The notes under the pieces are model-generated. The model was not told the origin of the DNA and did no database searches. It saw only the letters and a list, made by a program, of their open reading frames with translations. Both the position numbers and the translations under genes were made by a program. 64,000 nucleotides of DNA from an uncultured Muribaculaceae bacterium. GTDB taxonomy: Bacteria; Bacteroidota; Bacteroidia; Bacteroidales; Muribaculaceae. Shown one piece after another: positions 26,072-35,950 of this stretch. Every line of letters starts with the position of its first letter. Positions within the stretch are counted from its first letter, which is position 1. The stretch is from positions 1 through 64,000 of the forward strand of contig CAMWIJ010000003.1 in NCBI GenBank assembly GCA_947174275.1, written 5' to 3'.

Positions 26072-27130
26072 ATGAAAAAAGCTGTTTTATTGATTGCTCT
26101 GATGATAGGATGCACCGGAGCTTTCGCTCAGAAGATTGACAAAAGCGAGTTGAAGCAACTTCAGGCTTTCTTGTCACAGCCCGGTGAAAGGGACGCTACC
26201 AACGCTCAGGCTCTTAAAATCAATGACACTAAGGCGCCTGCCACATGGGAGGGTGTTACGGTCGAAAACGGACATGTCACCAAAATCGAATGGAAGGACA
26301 AACATCTTGCCGGCACACTTGACCTTTCTGGGTTTGACGCGCTTCAGGAAGTAAACGTTTCACGTAACAGTCTTACCGCCCTCACAGTCAATGAAGATCC
26401 CGTATTGACTAAACTTGACGCCTCACGCAACAAACTGACTGAATTTTCGTCGGCAAGCTGCCCGGCTATGACCGAACTCAAAATCTATCGCAACCGACTG
26501 ACAAATCTCGATCTGTCAGGCACAACAAGTCTGAAGACCCTCAATTGCTCCAACAACCTGTTTGTTGAACTGTCGGTGGCAAACTCGCCCACGCTTGTCA
26601 CACTCAACTGTCAGGGCTGTCACCTCGAAGCTCTCAACGTCAGTGGCTGCACCGCTCTTAAAAATCTTTATTGCGGATATAACAAGTTGACCTCTATCGC
26701 GCTTGCCGGAGTTGAAAACCTTACCAACCTCAATGTCGATGACAATGAGATTGCAAAGCTCTATATCAATCAGCTTCCGTCGGTCAGCACCATCATATGC
26801 TCCGACAACAACATGACCCAGCTTGCAGTCAGCAACTGCAACGCGCTCATCGACCTTGTCTGCTCATACAACGACCTGACTTCGCTCTCTGTCGACAATT
26901 GTCCCAACCTGCTGTTTGTCGATTGCTCATACAACGACCTGACTTCGCTCAACCTGTCAAATCAGACTCAGCTCGAGCGTCTGCTCTGCAACAACAATCA
27001 GCTGACAATGCTTGATGTCTCGTTCGACAGCATGCTCCGTTACGTCAATTGCCGCTACAACATGATTACCGACTTCCGCACCATAGCCTGCGACAACCTG
27101 CAGATGGTAGCCTGCCAGTGGAATTATTGA
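26072..27130 (+). CDS. Secreted leucine-rich-repeat protein
   Basis: The protein has 352 residues. A signal peptide (about 1-19, ending AFA-Q) is followed by a short N-terminal region (to about 75), then roughly twelve leucine-rich repeats of about 21 residues (for example LTKLDASRNKLTEFSSASCP and LKTLNCSNNLFVELSVANSP). Many repeats carry a Cys-x2-Asn/Tyr pattern, as in other Bacteroidales secreted LRR proteins. There is no lipobox, membrane anchor or sorting domain, so it is probably periplasmic or released. Leucine-rich repeats bind proteins or glycans; the partner is unknown. Two neighbouring repeats share a 27-base identical stretch (26861-26887 and 26924-26950). Confidence 0.88.
   Translation: MKKAVLLIALMIGCTGAFAQKIDKSELKQLQAFLSQPGERDATNAQALKINDTKAPATWEGVTVENGHVTKIEWKDKHLAGTLDLSGFDALQEVNVSRNSLTALTVNEDPVLTKLDASRNKLTEFSSASCPAMTELKIYRNRLTNLDLSGTTSLKTLNCSNNLFVELSVANSPTLVTLNCQGCHLEALNVSGCTALKNLYCGYNKLTSIALAGVENLTNLNVDDNEIAKLYINQLPSVSTIICSDNNMTQLAVSNCNALIDLVCSYNDLTSLSVDNCPNLLFVDCSYNDLTSLNLSNQTQLERLLCNNNQLTMLDVSFDSMLRYVNCRYNMITDFRTIACDNLQMVACQWNY
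26861..26950 (+). repeat. Near-identical DNA repeat within the LRR gene
   Basis: A 27-base sequence starting TGCTCATACAACGACCTGAC is identical at 26861-26887 and 26924-26950, spaced by 63 bases, which is exactly one 21-residue repeat unit. This points to recent unit duplication or conversion. Confidence 0.85.
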
Positions 27131-27203
27131 TATGAACGCATTCCCGTCCGACAGTCGGCAAACACCGCTATCTGCGGGAAATATAGATAACTGATTTATC
27201 TCT

Positions 27204-27240
27204 CGGGCGCTGTCGCTTCAATGCGGTAGCGCCCGTTTTT
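27204..27240 (+). terminator. Intrinsic terminator after the LRR gene
   Basis: CGGGCGCT (27204-27211) pairs with AGCGCCCG (27228-27235), with an inner wobble stem, and is followed by TTTTT (27236-27240). Confidence 0.85.
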
Positions 27241-27327
27241 CGTCTGTTCACACCTGAGGTGATGCCGGCCGTTACGCAAAATTTGACGGTCAGTCAGCGA
27301 AATATCTGAAATGTGAAAAAAAATGTG

Positions 27328-27335
27328 TAAATTTG
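27328..27335 (+). promoter_or_regulatory. -7 box for lepA
   Basis: TAAATTTG fits TAnnTTTG. A convincing -33 element is not seen. It lies 45 bases before the chosen lepA start, which argues against the longer frame beginning at 27333. Confidence 0.5.
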
Positions 27336-27380
27336 CAATTCGATTTTGACATCTTTACTACAATACAGACTTCATTGAAG

Positions 27381-29168
27381 ATGAAAAATATAAGAAACTT
27401 TTGTATCATTGCACATATCGACCACGGCAAGAGCACTCTGGCCGACCGTCTGCTCGAATACACCGGCACTATAGCCCAGAAAGACCTGCAGGCGCAGGTG
27501 CTTGACGACATGGAGCTGGAGCGTGAGCGTGGCATCACGATTAAAAGTCATGCCATACAGATGGAGTATGCGATTGACGGCGAGAAATATATTCTCAACC
27601 TCATCGACACCCCGGGGCACGTCGACTTCTCCTACGAAGTGTCGCGCTCGATAGCCGCATGCGAAGGCGCGCTGCTCATAGTAGATGCCTCGCAGGGCAT
27701 ACAGGCTCAGACCATCTCGAACCTCTATATGGCTATCGACAACGACCTTGAGATTATTCCGGTCATAAACAAAGTCGATCTCGACTCTGCCAATCCCGAC
27801 GAAGTGGAAGACCAGATTGTCGAGCTGCTCGGTTGCCGTCGAGAGGAAATAATTCGCGCCTCAGGCAAGACCGGTATCGGCATCGAAGATATACTGCGTG
27901 CGATTGTAGAGCGTGTGCCCGCGCCTCAGGGCGACCCCGATGCTCCTCTGCAGGCATTGATTTTTGACTCTGTATTCAATCCATTCCGCGGCATCATCGC
28001 GTATTTCAAGATTGTCAACGGTCGGATAGCAAAAGATGATTTCGTGAAATTCGTGTCGACAGGCAAAGAGTATCATGCCGACGAGATAGGCGTGCTCAAA
28101 CTTGACATGGATCCCCGCCGCGAACTCAGCGCCGGTAACGTCGGTTACATCATATCCGGCATAAAGACATCTAAAGAAGTGCGGGTCGGCGATACGATTA
28201 CTCACGTCAACCGTCCGTGTGAAGCGGCAATCGACGGTTTTGAGGAAGTCAAGCCGATGGTATTCGCCGGAGTCTATCCCATTGAGACGGAAGACTTCGA
28301 AAATCTGCGTAACTCTCTCGAAAAACTGCAGCTCAATGACGCCTCGCTGACATTCCAGCCGGAGTCATCGGCCGCTCTCGGATTCGGTTTCCGTTGCGGC
28401 TTCCTCGGACTCCTTCACATGGAGATCATACAGGAACGTCTCGGGCGAGAGTTTGACATGGATGTCATCACCACCGTGCCTAACGTATCCTACAGAGTCT
28501 TTGATAAAAAAGGAAATATGACAGAGGTGCACAACCCGTCAGGCCTTCCCGACATAACGCTTATCGACCATATCGAAGAACCGTATATCCGCGCATCCGT
28601 CATAACAACAACCGACTTTATCGGCCCGATTATGACCCTCTGTCTCGGCAAACGCGGTGAGCTCGTAAAGCAGGAATTCATTTCCGGCAACCGTGTGGAG
28701 ATTATCTTCGACATGCCGTTGGGCGAGATTGTCATCGACTTCTACGACAAACTCAAAAGCATATCGAAAGGATACGCCTCTTTCGACTATCATATCCACG
28801 ATTTCCGCGAGTCAAAGCTCGTCAAACTCGATATACTGCTCAACGGCGAGAGTGTCGACGCCCTCTCTACACTCACTCATGCTGACAATGCAGTGACATT
28901 CGGCCGCCGCATGTGTGAGAAACTAAAGGAACTGATACCCCGTCAGCAGTTTGATATAGCGATACAGGCCGCAATCGGCGCCAAGATTATCGCGCGAGAG
29001 ACAATCAAGGCCGTGCGCAAGGATGTGACAGCAAAATGTTATGGCGGCGATATCTCGCGTAAACGCAAGCTTCTCGAAAAGCAGAAGAAAGGTAAAAAGC
29101 GAATGAAACAGATCGGCTCCGTTGAGGTGCCGCAGAAAGCATTCCTCGCAGTTCTTAAACTCGATTGA
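27381..29168 (+). CDS. lepA: Elongation factor 4 (LepA)
   Basis: LepA is a ribosomal GTPase that acts on stalled or mis-translocated ribosomes and on initiation or biogenesis. The start at 27381 ([12 protein letters not shown]) gives 595 residues, the family size. G-motifs are [13 protein letters not shown] (G1), RGITIK (G2), DTPGHVDF (G3), NKVDL (G4) and ASGKTG (G5). The LepA-specific C-terminal domain ends [20 protein letters not shown] with the basic [19 protein letters not shown] element that reaches the peptidyl-transferase centre. A terminator hairpin follows 24 bases after the stop. Confidence 0.97.
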   Translation: MKNIRNFCIIAHIDHGKSTLADRLLEYTGTIAQKDLQAQVLDDMELERERGITIKSHAIQMEYAIDGEKYILNLIDTPGHVDFSYEVSRSIAACEGALLIVDASQGIQAQTISNLYMAIDNDLEIIPVINKVDLDSANPDEVEDQIVELLGCRREEIIRASGKTGIGIEDILRAIVERVPAPQGDPDAPLQALIFDSVFNPFRGIIAYFKIVNGRIAKDDFVKFVSTGKEYHADEIGVLKLDMDPRRELSAGNVGYIISGIKTSKEVRVGDTITHVNRPCEAAIDGFEEVKPMVFAGVYPIETEDFENLRNSLEKLQLNDASLTFQPESSAALGFGFRCGFLGLLHMEIIQERLGREFDMDVITTVPNVSYRVFDKKGNMTEVHNPSGLPDITLIDHIEEPYIRASVITTTDFIGPIMTLCLGKRGELVKQEFISGNRVEIIFDMPLGEIVIDFYDKLKSISKGYASFDYHIHDFRESKLVKLDILLNGESVDALSTLTHADNAVTFGRRMCEKLKELIPRQQFDIAIQAAIGAKIIARETIKAVRKDVTAKCYGGDISRKRKLLEKQKKGKKRMKQIGSVEVPQKAFLAVLKLD

Positions 29169-29192
29169 AAATAGGTAAAGATTTAATATAAT

Positions 29193-29224
29193 GTGATGCC
29201 GGTGTCGAATGACACCGACATCAC
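29193..29224 (+). terminator. Terminator hairpin after lepA
   Basis: GTGATGCCGGTGTC (29193-29206) pairs with GACACCGACATCAC (29211-29224) with one wobble and a four-base loop. No T run follows. Confidence 0.65.
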
Positions 29225-29313
29225 GTCTATGACAAGCGGTTGTGGTCTTTGCAGATTGTCCGGCATCAGGTGTCGTGAGCAGCAAATATGCGAGACAGAT
29301 TTATACCGCTATT

Positions 29314-30846
29314 ATGATTACAAAAAACAATTTCTCTATGGTAAATCAGAAAGGTAATTCCGGAAACACGCCGGACACCGGCAATCAGCACGATTTGGAA
29401 CCGGAGAATTCGGACAAGGAGTCCGGTTCGCTTTCATCATCACTGCCGCGGCAGGTTCAGCAGTCGGTCAACGCGCTTAACAATCAGGCTCATGTCATCT
29501 TCTATGCAGCCCGTCAGGCGTTGCGCCACCATGCTTCGGGTGGAAATGTGCTTATCTTCGCCACATTTCTTGCTCTTGTAGTAGCGAATATTCCAGCAAT
29601 CAGCGGTCATTATTTTGAATTCTGGGAGCAGGAGATACGTCTGCAGGTAGGCAATTTCAACATATTCTCGCATTCGGGACATCCGATGACTATGCTTCAG
29701 TTTATCAACGATGCCCTGATGGCCATATTCTTCTTCTCCATCGGACTTGAAATCAAGCGAGAGGTGCTCGTGGGCGAACTGTCATCGTTCCGTCAGGCAT
29801 TGCTTCCCATCGTCGGAGCTGTCGGCGGCATGGTCGTTCCCGTTGTGATATTTCTCGCATTTTCAATGGGTACAGACTACACCGGCGGTGCGGCAATCCC
29901 GATGGCTACCGACATCGCGTTCTCGCTCGGTGTGCTCAGCATGCTCGGAAAGAGAGTGCCGCTTTCGCTTAAGATATTCCTTACCACCCTTGCCGTGGTC
30001 GACGACATCGGCGGCATTATTGTCATCGCCGTGTTCTACTCGACACAGATCGACGGCATTTTGCTCCTCTATGCATTGATGCTTTTCGGAGTTCTGCTGA
30101 TGGGCTCATGGCTGCGCATAAAGAGCAAGATGTTCTATATCGGGGTCGGCGGCGTGATATGGTTCCTGTTTCTCAACTCAGGCATTCACCCCACTATTGC
30201 CGGTGTGCTTGTCGCATTCTGTGTGCCGGCAACTCCGGTGTTCGAGCCCAAGAAATATATCAGGCAGATACGCGACTCCATCAATCATTTCCGTCATGAA
30301 GACGACGAGACGCTTTCCCGCAAGACCATTCTTTCCAAAGAGCAGCTTGACTGGCTTAAGCAGGTGGAGTCGGCTTCCGATAAAGTCATATCTCCGCTTC
30401 AGGACCTCGAGGACACCCTTCATCCGCTTGTCAACTATATAATAATTCCGATTTTCGCATTTGCCAACGCCGGCATATTCCTTCTTGACATGGATCCGAT
30501 GAGCATTCTCGAAGGTGTCAGCCTCGCTGTTATATGTGCTCTCGTTGTGGGCAAATGTGCCGGAATTTTCATCTTCTCATGGATTACAGTCAAGCTGAAA
30601 CTTGCCCCGATGCCGGAGCACAGCAACTGGAAGATGATGGGTTCGATAGCGATGCTGGGAGGTATCGGTTTCACTGTATCGATTTTCATCGCCAATCTGT
30701 CATTCGGGTCGATGGGTGCGGAGGGCGCATCGCTTCTGAGCCATGCCAAACTCGGTATTGTGATAGGGTCGTTGCTCGCCGGAATTGCAGGGTATATGTT
30801 GCTGCACCGCACGCTGCCCAAGCAGCCTGTTGAGGCGGAAGATTAG
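29314..30846 (+). CDS. nhaA: Na+/H+ antiporter NhaA
   Basis: This antiporter exchanges sodium for protons across the inner membrane for pH and salt balance. The start at 29314 (MITKNNFSMVNQ; 510 residues) is preferred, though 29338 is possible. A hydrophilic N-terminal extension (about 1-65) precedes the membrane core (about 75-500). NhaA marks are FFFSIGLEIKREVLVGELSS, AIPMATDIAFSLGVLSMLGK (two-Asp region) and VVDDIGGIIVIAVFY. A long hydrophilic loop (about 310-370; DSINHFRHEDDETLSRKTIL) is larger than in the E. coli protein, as in other long NhaA forms. A terminator follows. The gene is monocistronic. Confidence 0.95.
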   Translation: MITKNNFSMVNQKGNSGNTPDTGNQHDLEPENSDKESGSLSSSLPRQVQQSVNALNNQAHVIFYAARQALRHHASGGNVLIFATFLALVVANIPAISGHYFEFWEQEIRLQVGNFNIFSHSGHPMTMLQFINDALMAIFFFSIGLEIKREVLVGELSSFRQALLPIVGAVGGMVVPVVIFLAFSMGTDYTGGAAIPMATDIAFSLGVLSMLGKRVPLSLKIFLTTLAVVDDIGGIIVIAVFYSTQIDGILLLYALMLFGVLLMGSWLRIKSKMFYIGVGGVIWFLFLNSGIHPTIAGVLVAFCVPATPVFEPKKYIRQIRDSINHFRHEDDETLSRKTILSKEQLDWLKQVESASDKVISPLQDLEDTLHPLVNYIIIPIFAFANAGIFLLDMDPMSILEGVSLAVICALVVGKCAGIFIFSWITVKLKLAPMPEHSNWKMMGSIAMLGGIGFTVSIFIANLSFGSMGAEGASLLSHAKLGIVIGSLLAGIAGYMLLHRTLPKQPVEAED

Positions 30847-30869
30847 CGACGTTCCACTAAAGAATATAT

Positions 30870-30912
30870 GTCAGACCGGAGTTGATTTCAGCTTCGGTCT
30901 GACTGCTTTTTT
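30870..30912 (+). terminator. Intrinsic terminator after nhaA
   Basis: GTCAGACCG (30870-30878) pairs with CGGTCTGAC (30895-30903), followed by TGCTTTTTT (30904-30912). Confidence 0.85.
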
Positions 30913-31177
30913 ACGGTGTTTGTTGAAAAATATGCTCTGAATTTTGCTTATTCACATTTTTATGTTAAATTTACGCCGAAATGTTAAAATAAGGCGCTTT
31001 TCATTGAGGCCGCTGATGTTAACATCACTCTGAAATTTTTTAAACACTCTTTCATCTTATTTGTTAATATTATAAAAAGTGTGCGAAAATTGTACGCCCA
31101 GGTTGGCGCTACAGCATAAATGACTCATGTTGAAGGGTCAATGCCGCAACACTGTTTTGTAAAAATTGAACGCAGAC
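30913..31177. other. AT-rich spacer upstream of rprX
   Basis: This non-coding stretch is AT-rich up to about 31090. No full -33/-7 promoter pair was found, though transcription of rprX must start here. No repeat or RNA-like fold was noticed. Confidence 0.4.
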
Positions 31178-32722
31178 ATGAAGAAATCTACTATATGGTT
31201 ACTCACTATTCTGATGGCAGTCACTTTTGTCGGGTTGCTGTATATTGAAATAAAATATATGGACGACATCATCAAGATGCGCGACGACCAGTTTGCCGAA
31301 GGAGTGCGCCGAAGCCTCTACATGGTAAGTTCGCGCCTTGAGCAGGAGGAGACCCGCTATTATCTCGAAGATGACGTCAGCGGAGTGGAGTCGGCCGCCC
31401 TCTACTCGCAGTATCCCGACGGCCAGCCTCCGCATCTCGGAGGCATAAGCTACTCCTTCAATACATTTTCCGGCCTTGAAGGCTCGTTGACTATCCGTGG
31501 TGATGTCGACAAGATACTGAAACTTCAGGGCGACCAGCTTGCTGCTCTTGACCGCACCAATGCAATGCGCGAGGCGCAGGCCCGTCTCGACGACCGCGTG
31601 CGCTATCAGAAAGGCATTCTTGATGAAGTAATCCTCAAAATCAGCACGCAGGCCATCAACCGTCCCGTGCTCGAACGTGTCGATTCGACTTTCACCCGGC
31701 AGATTATAGCAGAGGAACTTGCCAACAACGGTGTCAGCGTGCCTTTCTGCTTTGCTGTTGTAAACCGCAACGGCATTCCCGTCTACACTACTGACGGATT
31801 TCCAAATGTAAGCAAAGGTGACGACAACACGATGTTTGTTCAGGCGCTGTTTCCCAACGACCCTGCCAACAAGAAAATATTCCTTAAAGTATATTTTCCC
31901 TCAAAGGCGAAATATATTCTTAAATCCGTGCGTTTCCTCATCCCTGCATTCGCATTCACTCTTGTGCTGCTCATAGTGTTTGTTTACACTATCATTCTGG
32001 CATTCCGCCAGAAAAAACTCAACGAGATGAAAACCGATTTCATCAACAACATGACCCACGAGTTCAAGACACCGATTTCTACAATATCTCTTGCCGCACA
32101 GATGCTCAACGACGACTCCGTGCGCAAGTCTCCCGGCATGCTCCAGCACATATCGTCAATCATCAACGATGAGACAAAGCGTCTGCGCTTCCAGGTAGAG
32201 AAAGTGTTGCAGATGTCGATGTTCGACCGCAAGAAGGCTACGATACGTCTGCAGGAAGTCGACGCCAACATAACCATCAACAATATCATAAACACCTTCA
32301 AGCTCAAAGTGGAGCGCTACGGCGGTCGGCTTAACGCCGCGCTTGATGCCGAAGATGCCATCGTCAATGTCGACGAAATGCACTTCACGAATGTAATATT
32401 CAATCTGCTTGACAACGCCGTGAAATATCGGCGCGAGGATGTCCCCCTCGACATAAAAGTCTCTACCGCCGATATAGCCAACTCTCGTCTGCAGATCACT
32501 ATCGAGGACAACGGAATCGGCATAAAGAAGGAGCACCTGCGTAAGATTTTCGATAAATTCTACCGCGTGCCGACCGGCAACAAACACGACGTCAAAGGCT
32601 TCGGACTCGGTCTTGCCTACGTCTACAAAATGATCGATCTGCTCGGCGGAACGATAAAAGTGGAGTCAGAACTCAACCAGGGAACAAAATTTATAATCAT
32701 ATTACCATTAATTAAAAATTGA
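31178..32722 (+). CDS. rprX: Sensor histidine kinase (RprX-like)
   Basis: The start at 31178 (MKKSTIWLLTIL) gives 514 residues. Two membrane helices (about 5-24 and 246-270) enclose a periplasmic sensor of about 220 residues. The cytoplasmic part has the H-box NMTHEFKTPISTISLAAQML, the N-box NVIFNLLDNAVKYR, G1 DNGIGI and G2 GFGLGLAYV, so autophosphorylation of the histidine is expected. It stops 5 bases before the ATG of its partner regulator. Resemblance to Bacteroides RprX rests on the pairing with an RprY-like regulator. The signal is not identifiable from sequence; RprXY in Bacteroides has been tied to envelope and redox or stress responses. Confidence 0.92.
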   Translation: MKKSTIWLLTILMAVTFVGLLYIEIKYMDDIIKMRDDQFAEGVRRSLYMVSSRLEQEETRYYLEDDVSGVESAALYSQYPDGQPPHLGGISYSFNTFSGLEGSLTIRGDVDKILKLQGDQLAALDRTNAMREAQARLDDRVRYQKGILDEVILKISTQAINRPVLERVDSTFTRQIIAEELANNGVSVPFCFAVVNRNGIPVYTTDGFPNVSKGDDNTMFVQALFPNDPANKKIFLKVYFPSKAKYILKSVRFLIPAFAFTLVLLIVFVYTIILAFRQKKLNEMKTDFINNMTHEFKTPISTISLAAQMLNDDSVRKSPGMLQHISSIINDETKRLRFQVEKVLQMSMFDRKKATIRLQEVDANITINNIINTFKLKVERYGGRLNAALDAEDAIVNVDEMHFTNVIFNLLDNAVKYRREDVPLDIKVSTADIANSRLQITIEDNGIGIKKEHLRKIFDKFYRVPTGNKHDVKGFGLGLAYVYKMIDLLGGTIKVESELNQGTKFIIILPLIKN

Positions 32723-32727
32723 CGATT

Positions 32728-33441
32728 ATGGAAGAACGTATGCGTATACTATTATGCGAGGACGACGAAAACCTCGGCATGCTGCTTCGTGAATATCTCC
32801 AGGCAAAAGGGTTTAACGCCGACCTCTATCCCGACGGCGATGCCGGCTATAAGGCGTTCCTCAAAGGGAAATACGATATCTGCGTGCTCGACGTGATGAT
32901 GCCAAAAAAAGACGGCTTCTCGCTCGCACAGGAAATCCGCACTGTCAATTCCGAAGTGCCCATTATTTTCCTTACCGCCAAGCAACTTAAAGATGACATC
33001 CTCGAAGGATTCAAACTCGGTGCCGACGACTATATCACCAAACCGTTCTCGATGGAAGAGCTTGTGTTCCGTATCGAGGCTATCCTCCGCCGTGTCAAAG
33101 GCAAGAAGGGCAAGGAAGTGACAATGTACAAAATCGGCAAATTCACTTTCGACACCCAGAAGCAGACTCTCATGATTGATGACAAAGTGACAAAACTCAC
33201 CACCAAAGAGTCAGAACTGCTCAGCCTGCTTTGCGCTCATGTCAACGAAATTCTTGAACGCAACTTCGCACTCAAGACAATCTGGATTGACGACAACTAT
33301 TTCAATGCCCGTTCGATGGACGTCTACATCACCAAACTGCGCAAGCATCTCAAAGACGACCCGACAATTGAAATCATCAACATCCACGGCAAAGGCTACA
33401 AGCTCATAGCCCCCGATGCCGAACCTGTCCCCGAAGACTGA
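32728..33441 (+). CDS. rprY: Response regulator (RprY-like, OmpR family)
   Basis: The start at 32728 (MEERMRILLCEDD) gives 237 residues. The receiver domain (about 5-115) has the acidic pair CEDDEN, the phosphate-accepting Asp in VLDVMMPKKDGF and the switch Lys in DDYITKPFSMEEL. The winged-helix DNA-binding domain (about 130-232) carries KLTTKESELLSLLCAHVNEI and NARSMDVYITKLRKHLK. The sequence closely recalls Bacteroides RprY, including MPKKDGF and IINIHGKGYKLI. It follows its kinase directly, so the pair is one operon. A long hairpin after the stop ends transcription. Confidence 0.94.
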   Translation: MEERMRILLCEDDENLGMLLREYLQAKGFNADLYPDGDAGYKAFLKGKYDICVLDVMMPKKDGFSLAQEIRTVNSEVPIIFLTAKQLKDDILEGFKLGADDYITKPFSMEELVFRIEAILRRVKGKKGKEVTMYKIGKFTFDTQKQTLMIDDKVTKLTTKESELLSLLCAHVNEILERNFALKTIWIDDNYFNARSMDVYITKLRKHLKDDPTIEIINIHGKGYKLIAPDAEPVPED

Positions 33442-33471
33442 TTAATCTCGCCTCCGGCACAGTAAATTGAT

Positions 33472-33517
33472 ACAGGAGCCATCTGACGGCATGATAAATG
33501 TCGTTGATGGCTCCTGT
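33472..33517 (+). terminator. Long hairpin after rprY
   Basis: ACAGGAGCCATC (33472-33483) pairs with GATGGCTCCTGT (33506-33517), and a further imperfect stem continues inside. There is no T run, but the stem is strong. Confidence 0.65.
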
Positions 33518-33591
33518 CTGTAAGATAGTTTGTTTAGCTCAAGCTTAAATTGCAGTTCATATTACAGTCTCAGTTCAATATTGCTGTGAGC

Positions 33592-33725
33592 GTGTTGCAG
33601 AATTCAGAGGAATGCCTCCAAAATGTAGGGACGCACGGCTCGTGCGTCCGCTAACACATTGATTATTAGGCGTATTATTCGGACGCACGAGCCGAGCGTC
33701 CCTACAATATGAAGTGCTGCAACAC
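33592..33725. repeat. Nested palindromic intergenic repeat (REP-like)
   Basis: Two 27-base arms, 33624-33650 and 33680-33706, are inverted copies with one mismatch. Each arm holds its own hairpin, GGACGCAC-loop-GTGCGTCC, perfect in the left arm. An outer inverted pair, GTGTTGCAG (33592-33600) and CTGCAACAC (33717-33725), encloses them. No reading frame crosses it. The core recurs in inverted form at 123-135. The gap 33442-33838 otherwise holds only the rprY hairpin and AT-rich DNA. Confidence 0.85.
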
Positions 33726-33838
33726 CCTCAAGGCAAAGCCTGGAATTATTATATTGCCATGTACTGTTATTTCGGCCTGAGCCACTGAAATTGTTTTTTT
33801 AACTATAGTAACCACTATCAAAAAAAGAAGATAGAGAG

Positions 33839-35461
33839 CTATAGTTTATATGTGATCATTAAATGAAGACCAAGTTGCTTGCTGTGCACGATTGGACTGC
33901 TTATTATTGTGTTATTCATCCTGATTGACATATCGTCGTATTCTGTGCTTCTTGAATAGTAGTCAATGCCCCCGGTAAGATAAAGGCGTTTCCATAAGCG
34001 GTAGCTGACCGATGCTTCAAGATGATTGAAAGATGAATGCGACGCGTCTCCCTGCACATCTACCGGTTTTCCTTCCGGAGTCAAAGACCAATCATAGTTG
34101 ATATCATATCCGTTCCAAGTATATATTCGGTAATATTGATTGGCTACTCTTACAGATATTCTGTCGTCAGACATTGCCCAGTTCAACCCCGCCTTAACTG
34201 AAAATCCGGAGCCCCAATTATAATTCCGGTGATAATCTCGATAGAAGTCGGTCAGCACTCCTGCAAGAATTACGCCATTAAGATGCACATAACCGTCTAA
34301 TGACATCAGCCTTGATTGAGTGTATTTTATCATAGTTCCACCTCCGATAGATGCCGGTGTCCCCATTTTGTATGGCACTGAACAAGGGAAATACAAGGCA
34401 TTTCTTTCCGGTCTTATAGTGTCCGAATCGAAATAATCAAAATGCTGATATAAGCCTATATTCAGATTGACATTCTTTTTGTCAAGTATTTCTTTTGACA
34501 GAAGACGTCCTATAATTTCCACTCTGCTCAACAAGGGCTGAGACTTGATGCCTTGGAGTTCCATAAGAAACGAGAAGTAATCGTAAGGAGCTTTTGTTGT
34601 TTCCGCAAATTTGTCACCATATTCGATATTGATTTCCGCAACTGCGCCGGCACGGCTTCCTTCATCATTTTCAATAAGAGAGAGAAATTTACCGCCTAAG
34701 GACAATTCCACACTGATAGGCGGGATTCCGAATCTTCTTCCTGATGTAGTACGTTTCTTCCATGCTGCTCCGGTAATAACTCGGTTTATTCCTTTCATGG
34801 GATCTACAAGGAATGCCGCAAACTCACGTCCGAAACGTTCTCCACCGCTGCTTCGATCGTCAAGGATAAGGTCTGATGTGCGATAAAGCACCTCACCGAG
34901 TGCTGCACCACCTATTGGAGTGGCAATAATGTCATTGGTTGAAGGGTATTCTCTTTCCATAAACATTTCCCACATGGCGCTTCCCCCAATAGCAAAAAGT
35001 TCAGATTGCCAGAAATTAAAGCCATTGGAACGACCGGCATTAAAAAATATCGAACCATTATAAGGATGGTCGAACATATTGGTATGCAGGTGGTCGTCAT
35101 CCCATTCAAAACCATGTCTGAAATTCTCTTTGATTGTATTCCATGAAATATACGCATAAAGCCCTTTCAACACATATCGGTCAAATGCCCATAGACCTAT
35201 ATTGAAGCCAACCGTCTCCGCTCCGGCCCGCCAAAAAGCTTTTCGCTCATGAATACAAATATCTGTACTGTCTGGTAAAACCGGGGGCGAAACAGTATGC
35301 CTATAAGAGGCACATTCATTTTTTAAATCAGCTGAAAAAAAATGATTACTGCTAAAGTGACAAGAATCCGTAACTGCGGGAGTTTGTGAATAACCTGCGA
35401 CTACAGTCATCACTAATTGAAAAGACAGGAATACATATTTAATTCTAATGCATGATAGCAT
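33839..35461 (-). CDS. DUF3943 outer-membrane-type protein
   Basis: The protein has 540 residues. A signal peptide (about 1-25, ending AGYS-Q) precedes a DUF3943-like region (about 70-240) with AFDRYVLKGLYAYISWNTIK, WDDDHLHTNMFDHPYNGSIF, FFNAGRSNGFNFWQSE and an AALGEVLYRTSD block. The remainder alternates polar and aromatic residues in strand-length segments and ends in an aromatic strand (LGLHLMITYKL), like an outer-membrane beta-barrel. The family role is unknown. The gene is AT-richer than its neighbours. It lies 60 bases after a small lipoprotein gene, and a nested palindromic repeat stands beyond its 3' end. Confidence 0.85.
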   Translation of the reverse strand: MLSCIRIKYVFLSFQLVMTVVAGYSQTPAVTDSCHFSSNHFFSADLKNECASYRHTVSPPVLPDSTDICIHERKAFWRAGAETVGFNIGLWAFDRYVLKGLYAYISWNTIKENFRHGFEWDDDHLHTNMFDHPYNGSIFFNAGRSNGFNFWQSELFAIGGSAMWEMFMEREYPSTNDIIATPIGGAALGEVLYRTSDLILDDRSSGGERFGREFAAFLVDPMKGINRVITGAAWKKRTTSGRRFGIPPISVELSLGGKFLSLIENDEGSRAGAVAEINIEYGDKFAETTKAPYDYFSFLMELQGIKSQPLLSRVEIIGRLLSKEILDKKNVNLNIGLYQHFDYFDSDTIRPERNALYFPCSVPYKMGTPASIGGGTMIKYTQSRLMSLDGYVHLNGVILAGVLTDFYRDYHRNYNWGSGFSVKAGLNWAMSDDRISVRVANQYYRIYTWNGYDINYDWSLTPEGKPVDVQGDASHSSFNHLEASVSYRLWKRLYLTGGIDYYSRSTEYDDMSIRMNNTIISSPIVHSKQLGLHLMITYKL

Positions 35462-35521
35462 GGAATACTGTTTTATTTGATTTTTTGCAATGAGATATTT
35501 GCAATTCTCTTCCTATCATGG

Positions 35522-35911
35522 TCAGTCTCTTTCCGGATTGAAAGCGGTGTAAGGACAGCGGCCGAAGATACGGTCGGCGCGCACGCTGTCGCGTTGGCGC
35601 ACGTTATGCTCTATCGCGTGGTGGAAATAGAGGGCTTTCAGCGTGTCACCCTGTTCGGCGAGCATCTGGCAGCGGCTGTTTATGTCCATCAGCAACTCCT
35701 CCATCTCTTTCCCTTCAATCGGTGTGGTCATGAGCAGATTGCCGTATTGGTTGACAATTTTGTCGAGGTGGTCATAAATATAACTGTCGTCGGCAGGCAT
35801 CTCCTGCACGATCTCGTCAGGTTTATTCTTTTCTCCTCCGCATGATGCGACAGGTATTATAGCGGCGCATAGAGCGGCTGTGATTATGAATTTGCAATGG
35901 TATTTTTTCAT
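35522..35911 (-). CDS. Small lipoprotein of unknown function
   Basis: The protein has 129 residues. The signal peptide ends in a lipobox (IPVASC, Cys about 24), followed by a short polar linker and a helical domain rich in Asp, Glu and Met (EMPADDSYIYDHLDKIVNQY, then MEELLMDINSRCQMLAEQGD). No named family is recognised. It begins 39 bases after the ispH stop on the same strand, so it may be read from the dnaG-ispH transcript. It could be an inner- or outer-membrane anchored helper of the DUF3943 protein that follows, but this is only neighbourhood inference. Confidence 0.75.
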   Translation of the reverse strand: MKKYHCKFIITAALCAAIIPVASCGGEKNKPDEIVQEMPADDSYIYDHLDKIVNQYGNLLMTTPIEGKEMEELLMDINSRCQMLAEQGDTLKALYFHHAIEHNVRQRDSVRADRIFGRCPYTAFNPERD

Positions 35912-35950
35912 TGTTTTATCTGCTGTAGGTCACTTTGGTGAATAACACTT

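Noticed and set aside
33592..33725. A CRISPR array
   Set aside because: The repeats are inverted, only two copies, and no cas genes are present.
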